A stretch of DNA of 64,000 nucleotides from Chitinophagaceae bacterium (GTDB lineage: Bacteria > Bacteroidota > Bacteroidia > Chitinophagales > Chitinophagaceae). This document shows positions 44,724-55,480 of this stretch, piece by piece (position 1 is the first letter of the stretch; each line of letters starts with the position of its first letter). The stretch is from assembly GCA_016708765.1 (NCBI GenBank), contig JADJFD010000002.1, forward strand, positions 682,001 to 746,000, written 5' to 3'. Both the position numbers and the translations under genes were made by a program. The notes under the pieces were generated by a model. It saw nothing but the letters and a program-made list of their open reading frames with translations. It ran no database searches and was not told the DNA's origin.

Positions 44724-45167
44724 CTATTTAAGTGGAATAGAAAACTGCTCCTTCTTTGGTGGCATACATTCTTCATCATTACAAACCATAAACGTTACAC
44801 TACCATTAAGCGTAGTTTTTACAGCAGCCTTTAATTTTACTTTCTGTACAAAAGTTACTTTGGACGAATACTGTTTTACATTAACACCAAACAGCGGTTC
44901 AAAATGTTCTTCCATTTTTCCAACCTCTCTGGTTCTTCCATCCAAATCTAAAAGTGGGTTCTTTGAAAAACTGATCGATGTAGGTACAGGTCCGCCATCA
45001 GGAGTAGATTGAGAATAAGTATGCCAATCTCCATTTAATTTAGCAGTAAGATGAACTTCATATGTTTTTGCATCCAGTTTCTTTGCTTCAAAGGACCATG
45101 TAACTGGCGACTGACCATGCACTCCAAAGGAAGCAAAGACTAAACCCAGTATTATAATTTTTTTCAT
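44724..45167 (-). CDS. DsbD N-terminal-domain-like exported protein
   Basis: 147 residues with a signal peptide (MKKIIILGLVFASFGVHGQ). VTWSFEAKKLDAKTYEVHLTAKLNGDWHTYSQSTPDGG is the DsbD-alpha immunoglobulin-like fold, and VTFMVCNDEECMPPKKEQFSIPL carries the C(NDEE)C pair that accepts electrons in DsbD. No transmembrane or thioredoxin domain follows. It probably relays reducing power to the adjacent TlpA-type proteins. It is 31 bases downstream of the first TlpA gene of the cluster. Confidence 0.85.
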   Translation of the reverse strand: MKKIIILGLVFASFGVHGQSPVTWSFEAKKLDAKTYEVHLTAKLNGDWHTYSQSTPDGGPVPTSISFSKNPLLDLDGRTREVGKMEEHFEPLFGVNVKQYSSKVTFVQKVKLKAAVKTTLNGSVTFMVCNDEECMPPKKEQFSIPLK

Positions 45168-45198
45168 ATGGCAACCTTTTACTTTATCAAAAAAAACT

Positions 45199-46356
45199 CT
45201 ACTTCAATAACTCATCAAGCTTTGTATATATTTCTTCTGTTTCACCTACAAATCTTCCAACAATTTTTCCTGTAGGATCAACAATTATTTTAGTTGGAAA
45301 CCCCGCCACACTGAATTTTAAAATATAATCTTTATCTTTTCGGCTTAAAACATGATGCCAGTTGTATTCAGGATTATCCGTAATAAATTTTTTCCATCTT
45401 GTACCATCATCCGATTCCGAAGCAACACCAACTATTTCCATTTTGGTTTGGTATTTGTCCAGGTACTCTTTCATTTTGGGCATTCCTGCAATACAAGGTC
45501 CACACCAGGTTCCCCAGAAATCAATTACCACATATTTTCCTTTTAATGAGGCAAGATCAAAATTCTTCCCATCATAAGTATTGCCTGAAATGATAGCTGG
45601 CACTTGTTTACCAACAGCAGTTGCAGAAATACCGTCTACTCTCTTTGCCGCTTCTATATAAAAAGAAGTTCCAACTAATTTTTCCTTATTTATTTTACTG
45701 AATAGAGCAGTAGCTTTTTCATTCGAAACCTGAGATCGTAACATCATGTCAGCTAACAACCAAGCTGATGTAGCAGAAGAAGGGTTGTCTTGAATAAATT
45801 TTTCTTTAATCGTTATCACTTTTTCATCCAGCACTTTTCCTGTCTTTTCCATTTCTTTAATGGCAATCGAATCAGTAACTACCTTGTTGGCAATTTTCAG
45901 GCTCAGATTAACACTCTTATTCATTAAAGGAAAAACTGATTTATTTAGTTTCGCAAGGCTTTTGTTAGCCTCATCACCTTTTGGATAAGCGTCTACAAAA
46001 TCAGTAATCTTTCCAGAAAATTTTATATCAGCTCCTGGTGTTGCCACAAACTGAAGTAAAGAAGACTTAGCTGGAAAATATCCTCTGCCGGTTCTTTTCA
46101 TCACGGCTTCTACACCAGGACTGATAGAAATCATCGTCATTTCCTTTATACTCGTAGTATAAGAGAATGATTCGTTGATTACAGCGATTGAATCTCTTCT
46201 GGTTCCGGTTTCGTCTTTAAATACAATATGCATATACTTAGAATCAAGCCCTTTTATTTTGCCAGAAACAGTAAAACTGTTTTGCTGCGCAAAGGAAAAT
46301 TGAGAAACAAAAAGCAATACAATAACAACTATAATTTTGATAAGTCCTTTTTTCAT
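45199..46356 (-). CDS. TlpA-family thioredoxin protein with DUF4369-like N-terminus
   Basis: 385 residues with a signal peptide. FTVSGKIKGLDSKYMHIVFKDETG is the DUF4369-type beta domain. A helical middle (residues 135-240) follows, then the thioredoxin fold: KYVVIDFWGTWCGPCIAGMPKMKEYL (CGPC), VAGFPTKIIVDPTGKIV (cis-Pro). Periplasmic thiol reductase or oxidase. It is the last of four TlpA-type genes downstream of SusD. Confidence 0.9.
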   Translation of the reverse strand: MKKGLIKIIVVIVLLFVSQFSFAQQNSFTVSGKIKGLDSKYMHIVFKDETGTRRDSIAVINESFSYTTSIKEMTMISISPGVEAVMKRTGRGYFPAKSSLLQFVATPGADIKFSGKITDFVDAYPKGDEANKSLAKLNKSVFPLMNKSVNLSLKIANKVVTDSIAIKEMEKTGKVLDEKVITIKEKFIQDNPSSATSAWLLADMMLRSQVSNEKATALFSKINKEKLVGTSFYIEAAKRVDGISATAVGKQVPAIISGNTYDGKNFDLASLKGKYVVIDFWGTWCGPCIAGMPKMKEYLDKYQTKMEIVGVASESDDGTRWKKFITDNPEYNWHHVLSRKDKDYILKFSVAGFPTKIIVDPTGKIVGRFVGETEEIYTKLDELLK

Positions 46357-46370
46357 AACTTTTATATATC

Positions 46371-47489
46371 TTATTTATCTATCAAGTCATCCAGCATTTT
46401 TTCTAATTCTTTACCCTGTAATCTTCTGCCAATAATTTTGCCGTTAGGGTCAATTAAAAAATTATCTGGTATTGGTTGAACTCCATATGTTTTTGCCACC
46501 ATACTTGCTAAACCAGCAAGGTCGGAAGTCTGTGTCCATACCAGTTCATCCTTTACAATGGCAGCCTTCCATTTATCCGCAGCACTTTCTTCATCTACAG
46601 AATACTGCAATATTGTAAAGCCCTTATCATTGTATTTCTTATAAACCTCTTTCAGGTGAGGATGCTCTGCCCTGCAAGGCACACACCAGTTTGCCCAAAA
46701 TTCAAGCAGTACATATTTTCCTCTGAAATCAGAAAGCCTTACCGGGTTGCCACTGGTGTCTTTCGATTCAAAGTCAGGCGCAGGATTTCCTATGGCTACA
46801 TAATTTCTTGCCTTTATTTTCTCACCAACGATAACACCAAAACTACTTTCTTGTATTTCTGCAGGAAACTTACCATATAAAGCCTCCAATTCATCAAGCG
46901 GAAGTTTGTCTTGCTTTACATATAATAAAGTAGCACTTACAAATGAGTTGGGGTGCGAACTGATAAAATCCAATTCATAAGTTTGTATCGAATCATACTT
47001 TGTATCAATACTATTGACCATTTCCTCATATGCTGCACTTTCTTTTGATATATCCTTCAAGGATTCTCTAAGCAGACGAATTCGTTGGTAAACAGCATTT
47101 GTAAACCCTCTTACTTTTGAATTTTCGTCATTTGTTTTTGTACCTGAAACAGAAAGATTGTCCAATGCATCAATCTGTCCATTTATTTTAATATCTCCTG
47201 TTTCCAGATAAAAGGAAAAATTCTTGCGAGTATTTGGACCGCCTATTGCGCCCCATGCATTTTTTGTAGAAACAGTTTTTCCTTTTAAAATAAAGTGGTC
47301 ATCCTTTGCTTTTACCACCATTATTTCAGGTTTCAATCTGTTTCCGTTTTTGTCAGTGCTGTTTAAAGTAATATAAACACTATCATTGCCCAATCCTTTT
47401 ATTTTACCTGAAAGAGTAAAATTTTGCTGCTGTGAAAAAGATAGCAGCGATATGAAAAGTAGTAAAATTGTTGCTACTCTATATTTCAT
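46371..47489 (-). CDS. TlpA-family thioredoxin protein, paralogue A
   Basis: 372 residues from the ATG at 47489. Signal peptide, DUF4369-like start (FTLSGKIKGLGNDSVYITL), helical linker and thioredoxin domain YVLLEFWANWCVPCRAEHPHLKEVY (CVPC), YGVQPIPDNFLIDPNGKIIG (cis-Pro). It matches the next gene upstream block for block (same WCVPCRAEHP, FTILQYS and WKAAIVKD), so the two are tandem duplicates. The 14-base gap to the neighbour and same strand point to one operon. Confidence 0.9.
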   Translation of the reverse strand: MKYRVATILLLFISLLSFSQQQNFTLSGKIKGLGNDSVYITLNSTDKNGNRLKPEIMVVKAKDDHFILKGKTVSTKNAWGAIGGPNTRKNFSFYLETGDIKINGQIDALDNLSVSGTKTNDENSKVRGFTNAVYQRIRLLRESLKDISKESAAYEEMVNSIDTKYDSIQTYELDFISSHPNSFVSATLLYVKQDKLPLDELEALYGKFPAEIQESSFGVIVGEKIKARNYVAIGNPAPDFESKDTSGNPVRLSDFRGKYVLLEFWANWCVPCRAEHPHLKEVYKKYNDKGFTILQYSVDEESAADKWKAAIVKDELVWTQTSDLAGLASMVAKTYGVQPIPDNFLIDPNGKIIGRRLQGKELEKMLDDLIDK

Positions 47490-47510
47490 AATCAAATTTT
47501 TAATTCCTTA

Positions 47511-48632
47511 TTATTTTTGTGCTAACACTTCTATCAATTTGTCTTCAAGATCTTTGCCCCGCAATCCTCTGGCAAGTATTTTACCATCAGGTCCAATTAA
47601 AAAACCATCGGGAATGGGTTGCACTCCATACATTTTCGAAATTTTTTCTTCCCCATTCAATTCAGAAGCTTGAGCCCAGGTTAATTTATCTTTTACAATG
47701 GCGGCTTTCCATTTATCGGCTGCGCTTAATACATCAGTAGAGTATTGTAAAATAGTAAAGCCTTTATCCTTATACTTTTCATACAACGCTACCAGGTTTG
47801 GATGCTCTGCTCTGCAAGGCACACACCACTGTGCCCAAAATTCCAGCAATACATATTTTCCCTTGAAGTCGGATAACTTTACTGGATTTCCGCTTGTATC
47901 TTTTGAGGTAAAATCTGGTGCATAGTTACCCACAGCAACAAATTTTCTAGCAGCAATCGTTTTGCCTACGGTAATACCCATATCACTTTCCTGAACTTGT
48001 TTTGGAAGTGTATTATACAATGCTTCTAATTCTTCAATTGGCAGTCTGTTTTGCCTTACATATAAAATAGATGCGCTTAAAAATGAATTTGGGTGTTTTT
48101 TTACGAATTCTATTTTATATGCGTCAACAGAATCCCGTTTTTCTTCCATTGATTTTGAAATTCTTTTATATTCAACAGATTCCTCCGATAAGTTTTTAAG
48201 TGGTTCTCTCATCTCAACTGCTCGTTTGTAAATAGGGTCCGTAAAATTTCTGACAACAGTATTCTCATCATTTGTTATTGTGCCAGTAATTTCCACATTG
48301 CTGAGTTCGTCCATCTGTCCGCTCACTTTAATAATACCCGGCTCCAGGTAAAAAGGAAAACTTTTCTGGCTTTTGAGCCCACCTAAATTTATCGAGGTGC
48401 TTTTTGTTGAATTTATCTTACCCTTTATTGTAAAACGGTCATTATTCGCCATAACAACTATGACTTCTGGCTTATTATCCTTTCCATTAAATTTTTTGTA
48501 AACAATTACACTATCGTTACCCAGCCCTTTTATTGTACCATTAATTGTAAAATCCTTTTCTTTTCCCTGAGAAAAAGAACTTAGGGATAGTAAACCAAAA
48601 AATAGAAATAGAATGAAAGAAAACTTTTTCAT
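47511..48632 (-). CDS. TlpA-family thioredoxin protein, paralogue B
   Basis: 373 residues, signal peptide (FILFLFFGLLSLSSFSQ). FTINGTIKGLGNDSVIVYK is the DUF4369-like domain, YVLLEFWAQWCVPCRAEHPNLVALY the thioredoxin active site and MYGVQPIPDGFLIGPDGKIL the cis-Pro region. It is the closest paralogue of the preceding feature. The two may have different partners, because the N-terminal halves differ more than the thioredoxin halves. Confidence 0.9.
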   Translation of the reverse strand: MKKFSFILFLFFGLLSLSSFSQGKEKDFTINGTIKGLGNDSVIVYKKFNGKDNKPEVIVVMANNDRFTIKGKINSTKSTSINLGGLKSQKSFPFYLEPGIIKVSGQMDELSNVEITGTITNDENTVVRNFTDPIYKRAVEMREPLKNLSEESVEYKRISKSMEEKRDSVDAYKIEFVKKHPNSFLSASILYVRQNRLPIEELEALYNTLPKQVQESDMGITVGKTIAARKFVAVGNYAPDFTSKDTSGNPVKLSDFKGKYVLLEFWAQWCVPCRAEHPNLVALYEKYKDKGFTILQYSTDVLSAADKWKAAIVKDKLTWAQASELNGEEKISKMYGVQPIPDGFLIGPDGKILARGLRGKDLEDKLIEVLAQK

Positions 48633-48654
48633 AAATTTTATTTAAACAATTTGA

Positions 48655-50205
48655 TTATTTTTTTACAAGCAGGGACTGTATCATCATTTCAAGTGTAGCT
48701 TCATTACTTCCATCCGTTCTGAAATTTGAAAATATTATTCTGCCATCCTGATCTATTAAAAAATTAACCGGAGCAGCACCACGGTTATCAAGCGGTCCTT
48801 TCTGCCAATCCTTATTATCTTTTAATGGAATAAAACTATAACCACTTGATTTCATAAACGGCACTACGTAGTCGTCCTGATCACCCAATATGTTAATACC
48901 TAAATACACAAAATCCTTTCCTTTAAAATTTTTAACCACATTCTCAAAATGTGGAAACTCGCCACGGCAAGGTCCACAACCGGGAAACCAATACGTCAGC
49001 AGAACAACTTTACCCTTATAGTCATTCAAAGAAGATTTTCCCTTTGTTAAATAAGTTTCAAGATTAAATACCGGGGCTTGTCTTGCAGTAGTGTCTCGTA
49101 CATACAATACATCTTTATTCACTGCTGCGGAAGCTTTATTTATTTTGTTTCCATAAATAAGCAATTGATTATTTATTTTTTCTGTAGGCTCTTTTGCAAA
49201 AAAAGTAAGCAATTTTTCATACGCCTCTTTTGTCTTTCCTGCCTCATCCAAAACCTGTGCTTTTAATAAAATAATGAAGGGTATGCTTGAGCCGTATCTT
49301 GGCACTTGTATTTTATCAGCAATCGCTATGGCGTCTACTGCTTTACCATTCTTAAGTAATGACTGAACTTCTGCAACATTTTTTGCAAGCTGTGTATTGT
49401 CATTCCAGGTCTTTAATCCTCTTTCCTGTAACGGCAAGCCAGCTACATAAGCTGCCAGTCCAACTGCTTCCTTCGCAGATTTTTCCAGCAAAACTTCAAA
49501 ATAAGTAGACATGCCAGACATTGACCAATTAAACTTATCTACAGGAAAACTGCTTTTTAGTTGTTCATAATAAAGAATTTTTGTCGCTACATTTTTCTCT
49601 TTATGTGCTAACCAATATAAAGCTTGTGCGCCTCTTTCTGATGTAGGAAAATCCTTTGCTACTTGAAGACTTAACTTTCTGTATAGTTCAAAATCAGTAT
49701 CATCAAATCCATTGGCATAATAAAAAGCATAGTCTGCATTATCTGGAGCAGCTTCTTTTGCTTTATTTAAATATTCTCGGGATACTTTAAAGTCGCCCCA
49801 TCTTTCTCCATCAATCCATAAATCAAAATAGGCTTTATCAAATTTAGGATCGATGGCTACGGCTTTTAATAAGTAAGGCTTTGCTTTTGGACTTTCTTTA
49901 CCTGCAAAAGCATGACCTAATGCATATGGTATTGCTGCAGTAGTTGGAAATTTAATAATCCAATCTTCATATTGCTTAATAAATGCAGCAATTTCCCCTT
50001 CTTCCTTCCTGGTAAATCCTGATGCTTTTAAATATTTCGCATGCAAATCAAGGTCCGCAGGATTTTTTTCTATTTCTTTTCGAAGATTACTGAGCTCCTC
50101 TGGATCAGCAGCTTTATCCGTGCTGGGCTGCGCTACTGCCTGTATGTTAAATACTACGCATATGGCAATAAGGAAACAGTATGAGAAGATTTTAATTCTT
50201 TTCAT
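48655..50205 (-). CDS. TPR-like helical protein with C-terminal TlpA/thioredoxin domain
   Basis: 516 residues with a signal peptide (IFSYCFLIAICVVFNIQAVAQ). Residues about 30-360 are helical repeats of TPR type (AIPYALGHAFAGKESPKAKPYLLKA). The thioredoxin domain is at the end: KVVLLTYWFPGCGPCRGEFPHFENVV (CGPC), APVNFLIDQDGRII (cis-Pro). It is the TlpA gene directly after SusD (40 bases), so it is likely the primary partner of the SusCD system. No N-terminal DUF4369 is seen. Confidence 0.88.
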   Translation of the reverse strand: MKRIKIFSYCFLIAICVVFNIQAVAQPSTDKAADPEELSNLRKEIEKNPADLDLHAKYLKASGFTRKEEGEIAAFIKQYEDWIIKFPTTAAIPYALGHAFAGKESPKAKPYLLKAVAIDPKFDKAYFDLWIDGERWGDFKVSREYLNKAKEAAPDNADYAFYYANGFDDTDFELYRKLSLQVAKDFPTSERGAQALYWLAHKEKNVATKILYYEQLKSSFPVDKFNWSMSGMSTYFEVLLEKSAKEAVGLAAYVAGLPLQERGLKTWNDNTQLAKNVAEVQSLLKNGKAVDAIAIADKIQVPRYGSSIPFIILLKAQVLDEAGKTKEAYEKLLTFFAKEPTEKINNQLLIYGNKINKASAAVNKDVLYVRDTTARQAPVFNLETYLTKGKSSLNDYKGKVVLLTYWFPGCGPCRGEFPHFENVVKNFKGKDFVYLGINILGDQDDYVVPFMKSSGYSFIPLKDNKDWQKGPLDNRGAAPVNFLIDQDGRIIFSNFRTDGSNEATLEMMIQSLLVKK

Positions 50206-50245
50206 GATAATTTTTTTAATGTCTGAATAAAATTGTTACTATCGC

Positions 50246-51787
50246 TTAGTAGCTGTTTTGTTCTATAACTCCATCACTGGAAATTATTTCAGTTCTTGGC
50301 AGTGGTGCAGCCCATCTTCTTGATCCTTTTGGTAATGTATAATTTTGAACCGGCTGAGTTGACAAAACTGCCGAATTCGTATAAGGATAAAATGTTTTGC
50401 TAAGATTCACATCGTCGTTAGGATCTTCATTATTATTATAACGACGCAGATCATACCAGCGTTGAGAAAAAGGCATTTCTCTTCTTCTTTCCTCAGCCAC
50501 TTTTTTAATAGCATCATCTTTATTAATAGCTGAAAGATTTACCCATGCACCCGGTAGCATTCTTTTTGCTCTTAATGTATTTACTGCAGTCATTGCTCCC
50601 GCAACATCATTAGTACGGGCAAGTGCTTCTGCTTTTATCAATAGCATTTCTGCTACCGTTGGACCCGATGGAATTCTGTCCTTAAAAAAGAAAATATAGC
50701 CCGGATAATTGTAGGATGGTTTCGACATACCTCTATCGTATGAATAACCTTCTACAATATGATAGCGATAACGCAAATCATTTGTCTGATCATAAAGGTT
50801 TAACAAATTCTGACTAGGTATATACCACCATGATTCATGATCAAGCATTCTGAAATATAAAAACTCCTTCCATCCCAGCATATCTGTAAAGTCGCTTTGG
50901 TTATCATGCGTATAAGGAAATTTAATCGTTACAGATTGTTGCTGGGGAGTTCCCGCATCAATAGTTAATACTCCGTCTCTTCCATAACGCATTTCGGAAT
51001 TATAATCAACCAATGTGCTGTATTCTGCTAATGCAGCGTTAGCATGTGTAATCGCTTTAGCATAATTATTTCTGTTTAGATAATAACGGGCAGCAAATCC
51101 ATTTACACCAGCTTTAGAAGCTCTCCAGTGTCTTACTTGTGCGCCTTGTTGCAATGGTACTGTTGTTTTTAATGCTTCAGTAATATCTGATTCTATCAAC
51201 TCATACACTTTCGAAAGTGGTTGGCGAACGAATGGCTCTTCAAAACTTGTCGAAAGTTTTATAGGTAACCCAGCTTCATTCTTATTAGCATCTGTATAAG
51301 GCAAACAATAGGTGTTGGCCAATTCCCAATAACTATAGGCACGGATCAAATGTGCATCCGCCTTTATCGCTGCTTTATCTGCATCTGGACCAGTTACTTT
51401 ATCTACATAATCCAGGGCCATATTGGCATAGAATATTTTTTTATATTCTCCGCTCCAGAATCCTTCACGGGTATCATCTGGCAAGTAAGGAATATCCCAA
51501 AGCATAAATTGTATAGTAGCCATAGAGGAAAAAGTAGCCGGCCTTGCATCGTATAATGATTTAGGAAGCTCATAATCATCGGTGCTATAAATAGCAGTCC
51601 TATTCCCTTCAGCATAAAACTGGGTATAGTTATTAAGCAATGCAGATAACTGATCGGTAGTAGTTACTACCAACGAAGTGGTTTTGGATGGCGGTTCTTC
51701 CAGGTATTTTTTGCAGGAAGAAAATCCTGTTAAAATAAACAAACCAAAACTTATTGAACGAATGATATATTGATATGATTTTTTCAT
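50246..51787 (-). CDS. SusD/RagB family nutrient-binding lipoprotein
   Basis: 513 residues. A lipoprotein signal (SISFGLFILTGFSSC) anchors it at the outer membrane. YLEEPPSKTTSLVV and LSALLNNYTQFYAEGNR are SusD starts; AHLIRAYSYWELANTYCLPYT is a helical signature, and MPFSQRWYDLRRYNNN with KGSRRWAAPLPRTEI forms the SusD C-terminal motif. It caps the SusC channel and binds ligands. The genes fit a SusCD pair with 11 bases between them. Ligand unknown. Confidence 0.95.
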   Translation of the reverse strand: MKKSYQYIIRSISFGLFILTGFSSCKKYLEEPPSKTTSLVVTTTDQLSALLNNYTQFYAEGNRTAIYSTDDYELPKSLYDARPATFSSMATIQFMLWDIPYLPDDTREGFWSGEYKKIFYANMALDYVDKVTGPDADKAAIKADAHLIRAYSYWELANTYCLPYTDANKNEAGLPIKLSTSFEEPFVRQPLSKVYELIESDITEALKTTVPLQQGAQVRHWRASKAGVNGFAARYYLNRNNYAKAITHANAALAEYSTLVDYNSEMRYGRDGVLTIDAGTPQQQSVTIKFPYTHDNQSDFTDMLGWKEFLYFRMLDHESWWYIPSQNLLNLYDQTNDLRYRYHIVEGYSYDRGMSKPSYNYPGYIFFFKDRIPSGPTVAEMLLIKAEALARTNDVAGAMTAVNTLRAKRMLPGAWVNLSAINKDDAIKKVAEERRREMPFSQRWYDLRRYNNNEDPNDDVNLSKTFYPYTNSAVLSTQPVQNYTLPKGSRRWAAPLPRTEIISSDGVIEQNSY

Positions 51788-51798
51788 TGTAATAGTTT

Positions 51799-54700
51799 TT
51801 AGAATTCACATTTAATACCGAATGTAATTTTAGGCCTTGGGTTCATTGTACCCAATGGATACTCCGGATCTTCTTTCGCTTTATTTGCATAAATCGTAAA
51901 CAGATCATTACCCTGCGCATACAACTGAAGTCTGCTCATGTTAAATCTGGAGAGCAGCGATTTTGGGAGAGTATAATTAAGATTTATCTCCTGCATTCTT
52001 ACATGCGAAGCATTTTCAACTAAATAACTCAGGTATCGATGGAACCTGTCCCAGAAATAATAACGGCCTTCATTCGGATTATAGGGTAATGGAACAATAT
52101 CGGTTGCTTTACCATTCATCACTTCCGAAAGTTTTACATTAGGCAATACCCGGCTCGCCCAGGTAGGAGGATAATTAAACCCTAAACGTTGAAACACATG
52201 TCCGAATTTTCCTGTAAGCATGAATGATAAATTAAAATCTTTATACTGGAATGCACTGCTAAAGCCCAATGTATAAGGAGCTACTAGTGTACCAGTATTC
52301 TTCATGTAATCTCTGCCATCGCCAGGTGTAAATGCCGCAAAAGTATAGGTTGTACCATCAGCCCCATACACACTTGGTTGGTTATTTATAACACCGGCAT
52401 AAACAAAACGCCATAATGAATTTGCATCTTCTCCTACTACATAAGCACCAGTACCGCCGGAGTATAAAGTGGAAGCAGCATATGTTGCAATAAATAGTTT
52501 TTCAATGGTGTTTTTATTATACGAGAAATTAAGATTTCCTCTCCAGGTTAATGCTCTGGTAATTTTCATATGCGTTCCCAACTCAAGCTCTATTCCTCTA
52601 TTACTCATTTCAGCATTGTTTAAACGCTGGCTGGTAGTACCATTGATAGCCGGGATCGATAATTGTGCAATCAGGTCTTTACCATATTTATTGTACACAT
52701 CTATTTTACCGTACAATTTTCCACGGAATAAAGAATAATCAAGACCTATATTCCAGGTACGGGTTTTTTCCCACCTTAGTGTAGGGTTTCCAAAACTGGA
52801 AACAGTTGCTGTATAATCACCAGTATATATATTTTGGCTTCCAGCTGTAGCAATTAATGGACGGAAAGAAGTTGATCTGTCCACATTACCATTGTAACCA
52901 AACGTAGCTCTTACATTCATGCGGTCTATCCATTTAATGGTAGACATAAAATTTTCTTTATAAATCTGCCATCCTAAACCAACAGACCAGAAGGGTGCAT
53001 ACCTGTACTTGGGATCATCAGTAATAAGGTTAGAGGCATCTGTACGATAGCTGCCCGACAATGTATATTTTTTGCTATAAGTATAGGCCGCATTCGCATA
53101 GGCGGAAAAATATCGCTCCGTTCCGTACGAATAAGTATTAACGTAGGAAAATGTTTGATTACTGCCCATCCAGTTTTTTATTTGAAAGAATGTTCCACCT
53201 GGCCCATTTGGAAATATTCCTGTAGTCAATGTTTGATCATTATACCCATAGGTAGTTGGGTTTCCGAAAAACTCTGTTACAACGTTGTTTATTTCAGCAC
53301 CTGCCAACGCTGTTACTTCATGCTTTTGAGCAAACACATTATTGTAATTAACCTGGTTTCTCCAGTTATAAGACTGTGCTTTAGATCTGCTTTGGTTTAA
53401 AATACTTCCCTTTGGAAGATTAGGAGTCATCACATTTGTTGATTGATTCCACGAAGTCGCCTGATTTACAATCTGACGAACATAAAAGGTATTATCGTTA
53501 TAAATTCCTTTATTAAAAGTGTTAAATAACTCAAACTGTCCTTTTGTATCAAAGGTCAAGCCTTTTATAATTTTAAAATTAAACCCCGCCTGTAATCTTG
53601 TGTTTAATTGATCTGTTCTCAAATCTCTGTTTGCAATTTCATTTATTGGATTATAATTCCAGTTTGCATACGGAAACTTACTCGTAGGTACTAGTCTGTT
53701 TATAATGGGAGTATAATATCTGTTAATATCAGTGTACGACCCATCAGTATTAACCAGCATATCATAAGGAGACATTCCTTGGATATCACTAAGACCTACT
53801 CCATTATTCCGGGCCTGATTGGCATAAAGCATTCCGGAAAAATTAAAATTCATCCAATTAAATACTTCAGCATTTGTTCTGAAGTTTACCATGTAACGCT
53901 TATTGGTAGTTTCTTTAAAGTTGGATTGGTTATCCTCGTACATGAGCGAAACAATATTGCTCATTCTTCCTGTAGAACCACTAAGCGTAAGGTTGTATTG
54001 TGTGCTAACAGGATTGGCTAATAAATAATCTGAGATCTGCCCACGGTTATCCAGTGTTTTTAATCTTTCTAATGTTGCGTCTCTTTCTGCTGCTGTAATG
54101 TAGCCAAAATTAAATTCGTTCAGCGCAATGCCGGCTTGAGAGAAGGCAAAACCGTTATCTGTGACTGCAATCGGATTTTGTAACGTTCTCCAATTGGCAT
54201 AAGCCAGCTTTTCATACTCAACTGTTTGGTCTGATGGAGCTAGTGGACGAACATAGTCCAAATCAAATTTCTTACCTATTCTGGTAAATGCATTCAATTC
54301 CACTTTTAAAGGTGTGCCTTTTTTTGCTGACTTGGTGGTGATAACAATTACACCATTAGCCGAACGGGCACCCCAGATAGAAGCAGCAGCAGCATCTTTT
54401 AAAATAGTTACCGTTTCTACATCATTGGGATTAATAGAGGTAAAATCTCCCTGTACCGGAAATCCGTCTACCACTATTAGTGGCTGTTGTTGAGCATATA
54501 AACTGCTTTGTCCTCTTATTGCAAATATAGGATTACCATCTACGTCCAATTTACCCTGCACTCCCGCAGTGGTTCCTATAAGACGCTGCGATATATTAGT
54601 AGTTGGCTTTTCTAATTGATCCTTTTCAATAACAGAAAAAGCTCCAGTAGCCCTTTCTTTAGAAATTGTTTGAAAACCGGTATTAACCACCACTGCAACT

Positions 54701-55341
54701 TCAGACATCTCAGATATCTTCGTTTTAAGAGATACGTTTAAATCAGTTCTATTATCAACAGAAATTTCCGTTGTTTCAACGTTAACTCCGCTAAAAACTA
54801 ATTTGGCAGATTTATTAACGCCACTTAAAACAAACTCTCCGTTTGCATTCGTTGCTGTTGCAATTCTTGTTCCTTTAACCGTTACAGTTACCCCTTCAAC
54901 TGGCTCGCCTTTTTCATTTACTACTCTTCCTCTAATATCAATGGCAGGGGGTGGCGGTATTTCTTCTGCTAAACCCGGTTCATCTTCTTTGGGGTTTAAA
55001 CAATTGTTTTGTCAACAATACGGAAATGTAAACCCAGTAGAGACAAGGCTTTGTCTAATGGCCTCATCAACCGTTGCATTATTTACATGCACACTCACTT
55101 TCCCTACCTTTCTTAATTCCCCATTGTTGTACAGAAAATAAAAACCGGTTTGTTTCTTGATTTCTTTGAACACTTTTTCAAGCGATACATTCTGCAAATC
55201 AAGACTAACCTTTTGAGCATTACCGGTCGCAGCTACCTGTAAACAGGCGGTTAGTAAGATTACTGCAGTCAATTTCATAACTCGGAACAGTTGTGTCCAT
55301 CCCTTGGTACAAGGAATGAAACGATTCTTTGAAAAAAGCAT
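51799..55341 (-). pseudogene. SusC/RagA TonB-dependent transporter with STN domain, frame-broken
   Basis: The N-terminal frame (55341-55012) has a signal plus an STN domain: QKVSLDLQNVSLEKVFKEIKKQTGF, then VDEAIRQSLVSTGFTF. The long frame from 54708 back has the carboxypeptidase-regulatory-like domain (DIRGRVVNEKGEPVEGV), plug (SSLYAQQQPLIVVDGFP; NDVETVTILKDAAAASIWGARSANGVIVITT) and a barrel ending in IKCEF. The short stretch between them reads correctly (IVDKTIV) only in another frame, 55012-54998, which implies an extra C at 55022-55023 and a missing T at 54998-55000. The intact protein would have about 1,180 residues. The STN domain fits signalling to the adjacent FecR and sigma factor. 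Confidence 0.88.
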
Positions 55342-55480
55342 AGTTTTGTGAAGTTTAGGTTTTACAATAAGCAGTGTCTATTTGTTTTATTTAAAGCCTG
55401 ACTTTTATGCCGCTTCGGGTTCCATCCGGAGCGGTTTTATTTTCAGACAGTTTCAAAAAATTTAGTTCATTATTCTACTA

